Shown: positions 42,901-51,138 of the stretch, one piece after another
Layout: each line of letters starts with the position of its first letter
Position numbering within the stretch: position 1 is the first letter of the stretch
NCBI GenBank assembly: GCA_014621425.1
Contig: JAANBB010000154.1
Coordinates: 17,016-81,015 of the forward strand
Length of the DNA: 64,000 nucleotides
Origin: Cylindrodendrum hubeiense
Lineage: Eukaryota > Ascomycota > Sordariomycetes > Hypocreales > Nectriaceae
Reading direction: 5' to 3'
Position numbers and translations under genes: made by a program
The notes under the pieces: generated by a model
The model's input: only the letters and a program-made list of their open reading frames with translations
Told to the model about the DNA's origin: nothing
Database searches by the model: none

Positions 42901-45900
42901 AGAAGCACAGGGATAACGCCGTCAACTAGTGTCTTGAGCTCGCGGAGGTAGAGATTTTCATCGTCGGCAAATTCTCCGAGGAGGTCATCCGTGGTGACGT
43001 CGTTCGGGCCACCTCGGTTCTTGCGGAAGCTCGGGCGCGACCTATTGCTCTTGATTGCGGTGGGAACATTGTTGTCGTTGGGGAGCGAGAGAACAGAGAC
43101 AAGATCGGAATGGCGAGTAAGGCGTCGTCTCAAGCCCGGACCCTGACTCCTCGTTTTCGAAAGTTCGCTATCTCCCGTGAGAACCGTGGATTGAGTCACA
43201 GTGGAGTTGGTCATAGTGGAGTTGGTCAAGTCCGAACCGACGACACTAGAATCCTCCTCAGACAAGATAGTTGAGAGCTCATGATGGCCGTTGGTTGGTG
43301 GTCTGAGTCTAGGCCCGAGCATTTTGGACACTGGGAGCTCCATCCGGTTGTCATGTTGCGGGTCTCGGTGGTCCTCCTCTTCTTCTGGAGAGACAGACCT
43401 GGACTTTGAGAGTATTGTACTCTGGTTTCTGTGGACATCAGACTCTTCCCAATTCTCCGTCTCCTCATCGTATGTATATGTCCGTTCATCATCATATGTC
43501 CGTTCATCATCAAATGTCCGTTCATCATCATATCTCCCGTCGTCGTCATATCTGTAGCTAGATTCAGAGTCGAGCCCATACTCGTACGTCCGCTCTTCTC
43601 GACTTTGGTAGGGTTTTGGCTTGGGCAATTGGTTTCCAGACTCGCCCTGGAATGCCTCCTTCAGCATGCCCAGCAACTGCCTCTTGGTTCCTGGTTTGCT
43701 AGGCGAGGAAAGCGTTCGGGTTGCTCGACTTCTCCTCAATCCGCTAGAATGTGGCGACTTGGGTTGTCCCTTGGCCGACTGCCGCTTTGGCTCTGGTGTC
43801 CGCTCCGCCTCGGGCTGAACCTTGGGCTCGGGGCTTGGTTCAGGAGCTTCAATAGGTAGTTCAGTCGACTTCTCAATCTCTATCTTGTCAAGTTTTTGAG
43901 TTGAAGCCCGTCGCCTCTGTCCGCGGGATGTTTTTCGACGTGTTTTGGTCTCAAGTGGAGATACGGGTTCGAGGCTAGGCTCTCGCTCTTGGGGTTCTTC
44001 CTTGGGAGCGGGCACATGCGCTTGCTTGGGAGTGGGCGTAGACTCATGCTTCGGTTCCTGCTTCGATTCTTGCTTGGGCTCTTGCTTGGGTTCTTGCTTG
44101 GGTTCTTGCTTGGGTTCTTGCTTGGGCTCATCAACGAACGGATCGGATGTGCTGTTGACTTCCACAGTGTTGTTGAGCCACTTTTCGATGCTAGGAGGGT
44201 TGTTTGGCAACGCGTGTCTTGGGGGTTCGTTCATTTCGTGAATCATCTTCTTGCCCTCCTCCATGACCTTCTTGAACACTTTCGGCATCCCCTTGAAGCT
44301 CGTGTTCCTCTCCACCTTGGCTCGCTTAGGGCGGCTGCGCGGAGGTCCTCCGCGGATTGGAAGATCCAGTTCGCTAAAGGCGGAGTTTCCAAAAGGGATA
44401 TCGCCTGGAATGTCGGCAATGGACTTGGCCAGGATGCTGGAGGATAGGTCAGATGTGTCCAGTAGAGGCGGCTCCAGGTTTGTCTCCTCTTCGGAGAGGA
44501 AGGATGATTGGTCTTTGCGTGCCGTAGAACCAGAGTGGTGGCTCTTTGGTCGGGATCTTCTCCTACTACCAGAAACACTCCGACGCTTAGTGGGAGTATC
44601 AATCATTGGATCCTGATTTTCAACATCGATCATGGAGTGATCCGCCTTGGTGGGTTTTGAGAGGTTGGATTCCTCTTCAGTGACCTCGGTTTGTGTCACC
44701 TCGGATTGCTCTTCGGAAACCTCAGTCTTGGGTGGCCCAGGACGCTTCTCTGCCACCTTGGTTCTCTCTGACCGAGGACTTGAGCGTCGTGAGCTATGGG
44801 CAGATTTCCGCCTTAGCCTGGCTGTTTGAACAGACCCGGGCTGTGAAGTACCTGCTTCCGATGACACTTCACTCAAGGGTCGTACTCGGATGCCATCATC
44901 ATCCAGCTTCATTTTTCTGATGGGTGTGACACGGATGCCATCATCCGCTGCTGATACAGACTTGGCAGATCGTTGGGCTGTCACCCGACTGCTGGTGGCA
45001 TGGCTGGGTGTCGCTTCGCTTACAGTCTCGCCCAAGTCACTGTATAATTCGCTCTCAGTGTCCTCAGTCCACGCCTTGGACCCCACAGATTTGGCGTATC
45101 TGTGACTTCTTGGGGGCGGGGTATCGGGTATCTCTACTTTGGAAGCCCATGACTTGACTTTGTTAGAGACAGACGGGTTGGCGGCGCGAAGAGTAAAATC
45201 TTTTGGAATTGGAGTTGGGACTGCGCCCTTGCCGTTCCTGGGGGACCCCTTTCTGGGGCGGTTCTTTCGCCAGTGTTCGTCACTAACGACTCTCTTTTTG
45301 GGTGGAATTTTTACTGGTGCTTCCGGAGGCAGTTCTTTCGCTGTTTCCAAGGTCTCCTGGGATTGGTTGTTGTCGAGTCGCTTGGATCTGTTCCTCAGCT
45401 TGATCCGTATCCGATCTTCCTCGGTGACGCTTTCAAAGTCGTCGCCTTTGAATGCAACCTCAGTCGGCTCTGTTGCTGCGTCGTCTAGAGCGTCGTCGAT
45501 CATGACAGCAGCATTGGTCTTCTGCCACTTCTTGACGCGGTCCTTGACGCCGCCCGGGGGCTGGACCTGCTTGACGGCATTCTGCCGCATCTCGTGGCGC
45601 AACTCAGCTTTGACGGCCTCGAGACTCATCCTCCGTTGGCGTTGGCGTTCTGCGGCAACCCGAGCGGGCGAGGGGCGGCCCATGAAGAAATCAGCGAGCA
45701 GGGTGGGCTCCGGTTTTTTGGAGGAAGTTCGGGCGCGGGCTCTGCCGGCCACTGGGGCCGACTTGGGCGTGGCTTTGGCATTGGCGATTTTCTTGGTGGC
45801 CGTAGACTTCTGAGGGGTTACAGGAATCTCAGGAATCTCGGGAACCTCAGGAATCTCAGGAATGTCGAGGATCGCGGGGGTCGCAGGCTCGGGCGATGGA

Positions 45901-45932
45901 TCGTCTTCGGTGGTAGGGTTTGATGACGACAT
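39942..45932 (-). CDS. Very large DH/PH-like (RhoGEF-like) protein with disordered N-terminus
   Basis: A single uninterrupted frame of 1996 residues starting at the ATG at 45932. Residues 1 to about 960 are disordered and charged: early I-P-E-I-P-E-V repeats, Lys-Gln-Glu-Pro repeats near 610, and Asp-Asp-Glu-Arg-Thr repeats near 800-815. Residues about 975-1180 look like a Dbl-homology domain (D-E-N-L-Y-L-R-E-L-K-T-L-V-D-G-V-I, the usual start of helix 1). A PH-like domain follows at about 1200-1320, ending in I-L-D-W-L-D-V-F. A Ser/Pro-rich linker, a second PH-like region (about 1620-1740) and a conserved C-terminal domain (about 1860-1996) complete it. The layout suggests a guanine-nucleotide exchange factor or scaffold for a small GTPase at the cortex. 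The DH domain is divergent, so activity is unproven. Confidence 0.85.
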   Translation of the reverse strand: MSSSNPTTEDDPSPEPATPAILDIPEIPEVPEIPEIPVTPQKSTATKKIANAKATPKSAPVAGRARARTSSKKPEPTLLADFFMGRPSPARVAAERQRQRRMSLEAVKAELRHEMRQNAVKQVQPPGGVKDRVKKWQKTNAAVMIDDALDDAATEPTEVAFKGDDFESVTEEDRIRIKLRNRSKRLDNNQSQETLETAKELPPEAPVKIPPKKRVVSDEHWRKNRPRKGSPRNGKGAVPTPIPKDFTLRAANPSVSNKVKSWASKVEIPDTPPPRSHRYAKSVGSKAWTEDTESELYSDLGETVSEATPSHATSSRVTAQRSAKSVSAADDGIRVTPIRKMKLDDDGIRVRPLSEVSSEAGTSQPGSVQTARLRRKSAHSSRRSSPRSERTKVAEKRPGPPKTEVSEEQSEVTQTEVTEEESNLSKPTKADHSMIDVENQDPMIDTPTKRRSVSGSRRRSRPKSHHSGSTARKDQSSFLSEEETNLEPPLLDTSDLSSSILAKSIADIPGDIPFGNSAFSELDLPIRGGPPRSRPKRAKVERNTSFKGMPKVFKKVMEEGKKMIHEMNEPPRHALPNNPPSIEKWLNNTVEVNSTSDPFVDEPKQEPKQEPKQEPKQEPKQESKQEPKHESTPTPKQAHVPAPKEEPQEREPSLEPVSPLETKTRRKTSRGQRRRASTQKLDKIEIEKSTELPIEAPEPSPEPKVQPEAERTPEPKRQSAKGQPKSPHSSGLRRSRATRTLSSPSKPGTKRQLLGMLKEAFQGESGNQLPKPKPYQSREERTYEYGLDSESSYRYDDDGRYDDERTFDDERTYDDERTYTYDEETENWEESDVHRNQSTILSKSRSVSPEEEEDHRDPQHDNRMELPVSKMLGPRLRPPTNGHHELSTILSEEDSSVVGSDLTNSTMTNSTVTQSTVLTGDSELSKTRSQGPGLRRRLTRHSDLVSVLSLPNDNNVPTAIKSNRSRPSFRKNRGGPNDVTTDDLLGEFADDENLYLRELKTLVDGVIPVLLSQVVNDDNATELFGSGNRTSRVSSMSKSVIHMGVALEKLKITHRKAPISDMRRLATWGHGVVPIYHKYLDAWRLGFQDLVVNLAPVSGNPDDEDSLLDAMPRNEYGDIVDAEGERVDVAHLLKRPLLRIKQMAKFFKCIDSIIGTNDSYYLLRDFEDLQDKARRRHREENARLVDEDASNTDTTRSRDLRTLAPMEYVTIDTARQVSAKDFFSLDLAHSNGQRLECQVELVQRDNERHPEDKGDLLIRETGGGRRSYLLFPPIPMEIISARTGEGNFDMVVMIRGTHDDRPWHELLTLTTDNEDQILDWLDVFPVAPVPPREPEPSVCGDETPSKLRMSDAPVGARGLSKRSPRSSHSPRSPLSSHSPRSPRTEESPASPQTPTRRSLPSRYRSRSTAPSTPPPATQSENPDLEKTPTQDDYYERSPEERSTPLSEDMRPDPSMFQKSPNSTPYRDDGAPPPPVHRTLSPSPSPQSSSKSQSLSPPVELKSNGRIKRRTSSPLKHEYLPSEGSSVAGTSLTEGTDISEDYTETESDTDSSDDEIESVDLPETELGVSIKQERAPPPLVESVLSDSSCSLAPSNSASQAGLHGRKIAPEESGTRFSASITKWSDKSGVWKDISAAFCSIIVCPGLIEAYPVHSGALDGTNDKPMLALDLTPLVLIRQSTAVDLEIRSAVKEDCLISNSHGGGNFRFRCHTAPDCFNLYKAVHHARLNNQKFIELENEARFKSFGERKAPAGNEDDTSSRRRSWFGRKNSYRSSVRAPSNSHDGASTTPSSSLSATSFLKRLTGGGNSFNLARSSIDRQTRASGYGNSLYTPGSSSGGTNTPRSPSISVENSGRGPANLGMENIRIRLHLLISAAKWEDYGNCSLQIRRPPPGWRQALRANHGMEKRVTVTTIPRKDSDKPAILLDAVLGSGCFQQMGTRGIVCGVWEEMKDDNGVVGAAPATGATGGNVKKWCFQFANGNEAHWVLQLVHQEVLTF
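43483..43545. repeat. Coding tandem repeat (D-D-E-R-T-Y units)
   Basis: About 18-base units built on tgtccgttcatcatcata are repeated three to four times and encode Asp-Asp-Glu-Arg-Thr-(Tyr/Phe) in the large DH/PH-like protein. The array is likely polymorphic. Confidence 0.8.
44055..44130. repeat. Coding tandem repeat (K-Q-E-P units)
   Basis: Twelve-base units of the cttgggttcttg type encode about six Lys-Gln-Glu-(Pro/Ser) repeats in the disordered part of the large DH/PH-like protein. Confidence 0.85.
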
Positions 45933-48139
45933 GGCCTCGGCTGGAGGTTATCGAGTGTCGGTCAGCGCATGGCGGATTGGGGGGTGGTGGGGGAAATGAA
46001 TGGTTGCGGATAGCGTGGGAGCTCAAGTTGAAGGTTACCTTTAGCTGCGCAACATGCTGAATAGAGGCGGGAGAGGTGTTGTGGCGCCTAGAGCGGCAGC
46101 ATCTGAGCGTGGTCGCCCCTCTCGTCCCTGGTGTTGTGGGAATAACAACAAAAGCTGTTGTTGTGTTTGGCGGATTTAGCACGGCGGACCGACCGTCAAC
46201 TCCAAAATAAATCGAGATGCACAGTCGAACAGCGAATTCGACACACACAGGCGGGACACCCACGCAACAGAAAAATGACAGGGCCGAATGAATGGAATGG
46301 AATGAAAATAAAGAGAGTCGAGAAGAGCGAGCGAGTGTGTGTTGAGGAGAGACAGAGCGAGCGACCTGCTGATCGCGTTTGTGTTGGCGGCGCAGTGGTG
46401 TCGGTCCTGCGACTTGAGGTGGGAACTTGGAGTGGGAACCCCAAAACGAGCACCCGCCTTGCATGGGGCAGGTGCAGGTGGGTTGCCGGTTGCTGGCTGC
46501 TGGCTGCTGGTTGCTGTCCTGGAGACGGCAGTAGCCAATGGGACCCACCTGCTTCCACCCATCTGCCAGCTTTGTCTCGAGGTCGCTCGGATGGTAAACA
46601 ATGGCTGAGAGGGGGCCCCACAACGGCACATCCACCCACCCACCCACAACCACCCACGACGCCCACCAGAGACAGACCCAAGACACGGCCACGACGGCGA
46701 GGGAGCCGCCTATCAGAGGCCCTGAAGCCAGCTGTGGCACCCTCTAACAGCCTCCAACACTCCAACGTCCCCTTCAAAGCCAGGGCTCCACCAGCGCCCC
46801 GCAGGCAGCAGGGGATCATCTCCAGCGCGACAGGCATTATTTATTATTCCTTCCAAGTTCCCACGGATGCCCTGGAGCGCTTTCGATGCTTTCGATGCTC
46901 CTCAGTGGGACTCGTCGCTTCTAGCGTCGCCCCTCCTCCACCCACAATTAGCTGGCAGCTCCAGCAAAGCCGTAGCGCCGCAGCGCCGCAGCCCCCGAGA
47001 CTCGGCATCCCGATCTATCGCATGCCTCCATCCTCACCCATCGAATGATTGACGCGATCGGCGCGAGATGGCGTGCATTGCGGCTACGGAATACCGGTCA
47101 AATCAAATACTGTACTCGCGCCGTACAGGGCCTGTACTGACACCCGCGCTGCTGTTTCATCTCGACGAATATGCCGTACACCTCGTATGAAGGAGGCATT
47201 GCAGTAGGTATCACCACGTAAGGTTCTGCGCTGCGCTGTGTCCCACGTACGTATGTGCTCCGTATCCGTACAGCAAAAGCCAGGGGTTCTTCCCACTATT
47301 ATTTGATCCCCTCCTGCTCCTCCTGCTACCTCCGGCTCTCTTTGGTTCCGTTGGAGCCGTAAACCTCCTCCTTCGGGTCTTGTTGCAGTCTTCCCTGGCC
47401 TTGTTTTCGCTGCTGACGACAGCCCGTCCCATCAAAACAAGGAACACCGGGTTGACCTTGGTCGGGGATCCTAGCCGAGCCGGCACCCGGACCAAGTCGG
47501 CTGGCACCCCCCAAACCCTTCGAAGCGGTCAGATTTCGATGACGCTGCAAGATGCGGACGAAAATTCCCCTCAGCGCGTTTGGCTGAGACTCCTTTCGGT
47601 CTGCTTTTCGGCATGAAACCCAGCCAGCCAACCTGACTGTTTTGGGTACCCACAGAGCATTGTCGCCCGAGCATAACAAGCCATATTTGCCCAATGCGAC
47701 TAGGTAGCCCGTAGACAATACCTGGCCCCATTAAGGGTCAGAGACATGGGTTTCAACTCGGCACTTTAACCTGTTTCAGATTCGGATCGATCAATGAATG
47801 ATGCGCAATGTCCATCGAAGGCGTCGATGCTCCCGCAACAACAAGCTAGGACCACTGGCCTCTTCCGCCCGGGCTGGCTGACACTGTGGCGTCGCCGTTG
47901 CACAGAACGGTCCGAGTCCCCGCATTCTCGGTAGAGTTAAGCTTCAATTTATCTTCATCCATGATCCTTTGCCGGCGCACCATGTTCGGAATTCATCATA
48001 CGAGGGCACTCCAGTTTTGGTATTTAAACGCCTATCTCTGGAAATCGATCTGTTGGGAAATATGGTGTCGCCAGGGTGTAGCAGAGATGCATGCATACCG
48101 TCTGTTCCGCTGAATAAGCTGAGCCCACACCCATTGCCG
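45933..48139. other. Gene-free upstream region of the DH/PH-like gene
   Basis: The first 1.2 kb is GC-rich with overlapping low-complexity frames on both strands, including a 296-codon plus-strand frame (46158-47048) that I read as chance. It includes the promoter of the large minus-strand gene. From about 47.8 kb base composition shifts toward AT as the decayed gene remnants begin. Confidence 0.55.
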
Positions 48140-48683
48140 TATAGCTTTAGAGTAATCTTCCGAGTCGCCCGCTTACCTTCAAGGTTGCCACGCGTTCTCT
48201 TGGTTGACTTCCGAAATATCATACATCTTTGCAATGTTAATCTTCGCTACCCCTTGACGGATCAATCTCAAAACGCTCGTAGCACAGCCCTTCATTTCTT
48301 CTGGCGTGGAGAATGGCTTCAGGGATGAAGGGCTTCATGATTGAGACGTTCTTCAGCGTCAATCTGCTGGGATAAGTCGACGGGACGGAGCCGTTTACTC
48401 ATGCAATGATCACAGCCTTGCTGCTTCGCTTCAACGCCCCGAGGCTCTCTTCTCAAGTGTCCTGACCCACAAGGTCATAGATCACATCAACTTCACTCCC
48501 ACCTGCTAGTTCTTGACTTGCTCGACCCGATATTGGCCCGAGGTTATTGTAAATGTCGACAGTGTGATTTACTTTCTCCCCTAAACAGAAAGTGCACTTC
48601 TCTGGTGCTCTGGTGTAGCGATTGCGACGCCCCACCGGAATGTTCGGGTCTCGGTATTTAGTGCACATGTTCCGCGTTCCCAA
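48140..48683 (-). pseudogene. Remnant of a medium-chain (quinone-oxidoreductase-like) dehydrogenase
   Basis: On the minus strand the frame from 48683 reads V-N-H-T-V-D-I-Y and then G-G-S-E-V-D-V-I-Y-D-L-V-G-Q-D-T, the cofactor-domain segment of NADPH:quinone oxidoreductases. It stops at TGA 48453-48455, continues in the same frame (E-S-L-x-A-L-K), meets a second TGA at 48399-48401, and goes on with L-T-L-K-N-V-S-I-M-K-P. The C-terminus then appears in two other frames as L-I-R-Q-G-V-A-K-I-N-I-A-K-M-Y and finally L-E-G-K-R-A-T-R-K-I-T-L-K-L, the typical end of this family. There are thus two stops and two frameshifts, and the N-terminal half is missing. It is a dead gene. CGA-to-TGA-type stops would fit RIP. 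Confidence 0.65.
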
Positions 48684-48734
48684 CTTGTAACGATAGGTGG
48701 ACCGAGATCTTATCTCCCTCTATCAACGGACTGC

Positions 48735-49515
48735 TTGCTTGGAAGGGGCATGGGCGCCGCCATACAGGAGAGAGCGAAGGGGTATATAGCCCAGATACTG
48801 CAGGGTGATAAGCACATTTGTGATACAATGATTACAGATTTCCCTCTGGGATGCCGGCTACTTACGCCAAGTGTTGATTATCTGGAAGCCATCAAAACCC
48901 CTTGGGTGATGATCGTGACAGACCCAATAACCAGAGTGGTTCCACAAGGTCTGAAGACTTCGATAGGTGAACTGATTAAATTCGACGCAATCATCTGTGC
49001 AACGGAGTTTAATGTGTCATTTTGACCACGTTTCTCGATTCTAGGCCGTACTGGCAACCTGCGAGAAATGTAGACTAGAGAGCTGTCGAGATCGTACATG
49101 TCGCATTTAATTTCGGGTTTCCGAATTACTCCAGCAAGCTCACCTCCCTCTCCCTAGTCTAATGTCATTTGTTGATTGTTCTGAGCGGCCTTTTATCCGA
49201 CGCTCCTTAGGCAAAATTCGCACATAGACACGGCAGCGTCTTTACCATCGTGAAGCGCATTGCCGAGTACTTGACTAAGATTATTCAGAAATGCCAGTTG
49301 GAGGGCATCACGGCCATCCCGCCTAGCCATCCCGCTGTTGATGAGCTATCTAAATACACATATGTGTTCATGCCGCAACCGGCCTGAAGTAGAAACTGTG
49401 TCTCGTGGTTTAAAATAAAATTGTTTATGACACAGTGGCAGCGCTTCCTCCTGGCAGCCGCCTTCACCTTTGCACATAATGGAAAGCTTTGGAGGCGAAA
49501 ACTAGGATTGTATCC
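48735..49515 (+). pseudogene. Remnant of a Baeyer-Villiger-type FAD monooxygenase
   Basis: The plus-strand frame at 48735-49025 reads I-Q-E-R-A-K-G-Y-I, D-F-P-L-G-C-R-L-L-T-P, Y-L-E-A-I, T-D-P-I-T-R-V-V-P and D-A-I-I-C-A-T-E-F, the C-terminal half of fungal Baeyer-Villiger/FMO-like monooxygenases (normally I-C-A-T-G-F). TGA at 49023-49025 breaks it. The same frame goes on with P-R-F-S-I-L-G-R-T-G-N-L-R-E-M and a TAG at 49071-49073 where Trp is expected. Further on, H-G-S-V-F-T-I-V, F-M-P-Q-P-A, TGA at 49385-49387 (Trp expected) and C-V-S-W-F-K follow. Trp-to-stop changes are G-to-A, as RIP makes. The FAD-binding N-terminal half is absent, its expected place being occupied by the dehydrogenase remnant on the other strand. 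Confidence 0.7.
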
Positions 49516-50397
49516 ATCTACATAAGAGTAATTGATTCCTCAATCTCAGATATGGGTTCTCACTTAAAGAAGAGGATGATCAGGGTTCCACACAGTACCT
49601 AGATGAGCCAGACAAGCTGTGACGAGTCGTCCGTCTATGGATACCTTTTCTTATAACCCACTATCTTTCTATTATATGAGTCTGTGAAATGTGCTAGACG
49701 GGGTGGTGGTTCCAATATCAAGCGTCGTTCCCGTAGACCCTATACTGGACGAATATCATCATGTCTCGGCCCTGGGAGGAGCTGTAATCGCAGAAGCCCA
49801 GTTGAGCGCGGGGTATTAGGTGATGATGTCATTGTAGCGCGATGATTTCCAATATAGGTGCGGATTAAATCGCTAAGGTGTTCTTCTCAAGCTACTACAT
49901 AAGCTTAGAGATAGTAGTGGATCACTTAGAAGAGGTTCATCCCACAAGCAGCTCACTGTCGACATCAGCTACCCTAAACCAAACGATTTTAATAAGGCCA
50001 GCACAATTGCGACGAATGCACAAAGGACGAGTACGGAGTTTGATGGTAAATAGTAGATTGATGAAATACTGAAATACTGAAATAAACCTTAACTGGAGGC
50101 GAGTATGCGGATTGCTCCGATGGAAATATAAATGAAATGTAGACAATTTGACCGCCCGTATGCTTCAGTGTCAAGATATGCCATGCCCAACCAGAAAAAC
50201 AAGCCACTGCCAAAGAAACCCAATAAGCCCCCATGGACCAGCCATATACTAATGATCCATGCCGTGGAACCAAAGATGGAACCGTATGCTAAAACACACC
50301 CCGAACTCCTTCATGCGATGTAAGACAATAGGAAAGTAAAGCAGACCCTTGAACTCCAGTCCGATGCAAAATGTCCTCCAACACAACCTAATAATCC
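49516..50397. other. AT-rich decayed stretch
   Basis: No intact gene. On the minus strand around 50100-50330 one frame gives a hydrophobic run (I-F-G-S-T-A-W-I-I-S-I-W-L-V, then G-F-F-G-S-G-L-F-F-W-L-G-M) with a stop just before it, which might be a scrap of a membrane transporter. The rest is AT-rich with many stops. Confidence 0.4.
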
Positions 50398-51138
50398 TTA
50401 CTGCGACTGGGCCGGCAGCATAAAGCGGACCTTCTTCTTCGGCTTCCCGGCCTTCTTGCCGCGAGTAGTCTTGCGCTCATCCTCTCCATCGCCAATATCG
50501 CTGCGCGCCGCGACGCTGCTGCCCATGTCGCTCATCAGTTCTTCCTCTGTCTCCTCCTCGATGGACCACACATCGGGGCTCGGCTCGCGCCACACCTGGC
50601 CGAGGCGGCGTCGCGATGACACGATGCGGGACGGACCGTGCCCGCGGGTCCTACCTCGGAGCTGCGGGGACGACGGCGAGAGGTGGGTGGTGTTGGAGGA
50701 CTGGCCGAAGGCGGGGCTCTTGGGGCGGGTGCCGTCGCCGAAGACGTCGTGGAGCGAGAGGAGGCTGTCACGAGTAGGCGAGAAGCGGATGTAGTCCTCA
50801 TCATCATCGTCGTCGGCAGTGATGTCGGAGCTGGTGTCGGGGGAGACGGGCCGGAGCCCGGGCTTGCGGAGCCCGTCTAGAGTGGAGGGGCTGACTGTGC
50901 GGATGATTTCGCGGGGTTGGTTGTCGTCTTGAATGCCTGCACCAAAGTCCATCATGTCCATGTCCATGTCATCGTCGTCGATGTCTGGTGCCGGTGTCAG
51001 GAAATATGTGAGAGGATCGTCGTCGATATCATCCAGAGGTGGTAGTGGTGACTTCTGGGTGGAGATGGCTGGCTTGAGGCGCATCTGCGTCGGGGGCCAA
51101 GAGTCCCGACGAGACCGCATCTCGGAATCGGTAGGCAT
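50398..51138 (-). CDS. Small acidic protein of unknown function
   Basis: A single frame of 246 residues. The frame stays open upstream to 51375, but the first ATG is at 51138 (M-P-T-D-S-E-M). I do not recognise a family. Visible features: Ser/Pro-rich, Asp-rich clusters (D-I-D-D-D-D-M-D-M-D-M-M-D near 55-67 and a D-D-D-D-D-E-D run near 112-118), short S-P-x-x-D-S-L-L-S-L-H-D motif, Arg-rich patch (S-S-R-R-R-L-G-Q-V-W-R), an acidic E-E-E-T-E-E-E-L segment, and a strongly basic end (G-K-K-A-G-K-P-K-K-K-V-R-F) that could be a nuclear localisation signal. Probably disordered. Codon use and lack of stops suggest a real gene, but with low complexity the support is moderate. Confidence 0.6.
   Translation of the reverse strand: MPTDSEMRSRRDSWPPTQMRLKPAISTQKSPLPPLDDIDDDPLTYFLTPAPDIDDDDMDMDMMDFGAGIQDDNQPREIIRTVSPSTLDGLRKPGLRPVSPDTSSDITADDDDDEDYIRFSPTRDSLLSLHDVFGDGTRPKSPAFGQSSNTTHLSPSSPQLRGRTRGHGPSRIVSSRRRLGQVWREPSPDVWSIEEETEEELMSDMGSSVAARSDIGDGEDERKTTRGKKAGKPKKKVRFMLPAQSQ

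Noticed and set aside
46158..47048. 296-codon plus-strand open frame
   Set aside because: Low-complexity Pro/Arg/Thr-rich translation in a promoter region, overlapped by comparable minus-strand frames; no domain seen.
47960..48120. Possible N-terminal piece of the monooxygenase remnant on the plus strand
   Set aside because: A frame with S-P-G-C and C-I-P-S loosely recalls the family's N-terminal Y-P-G-C motif, but the similarity is too short and no Rossmann glycine motif is present nearby.
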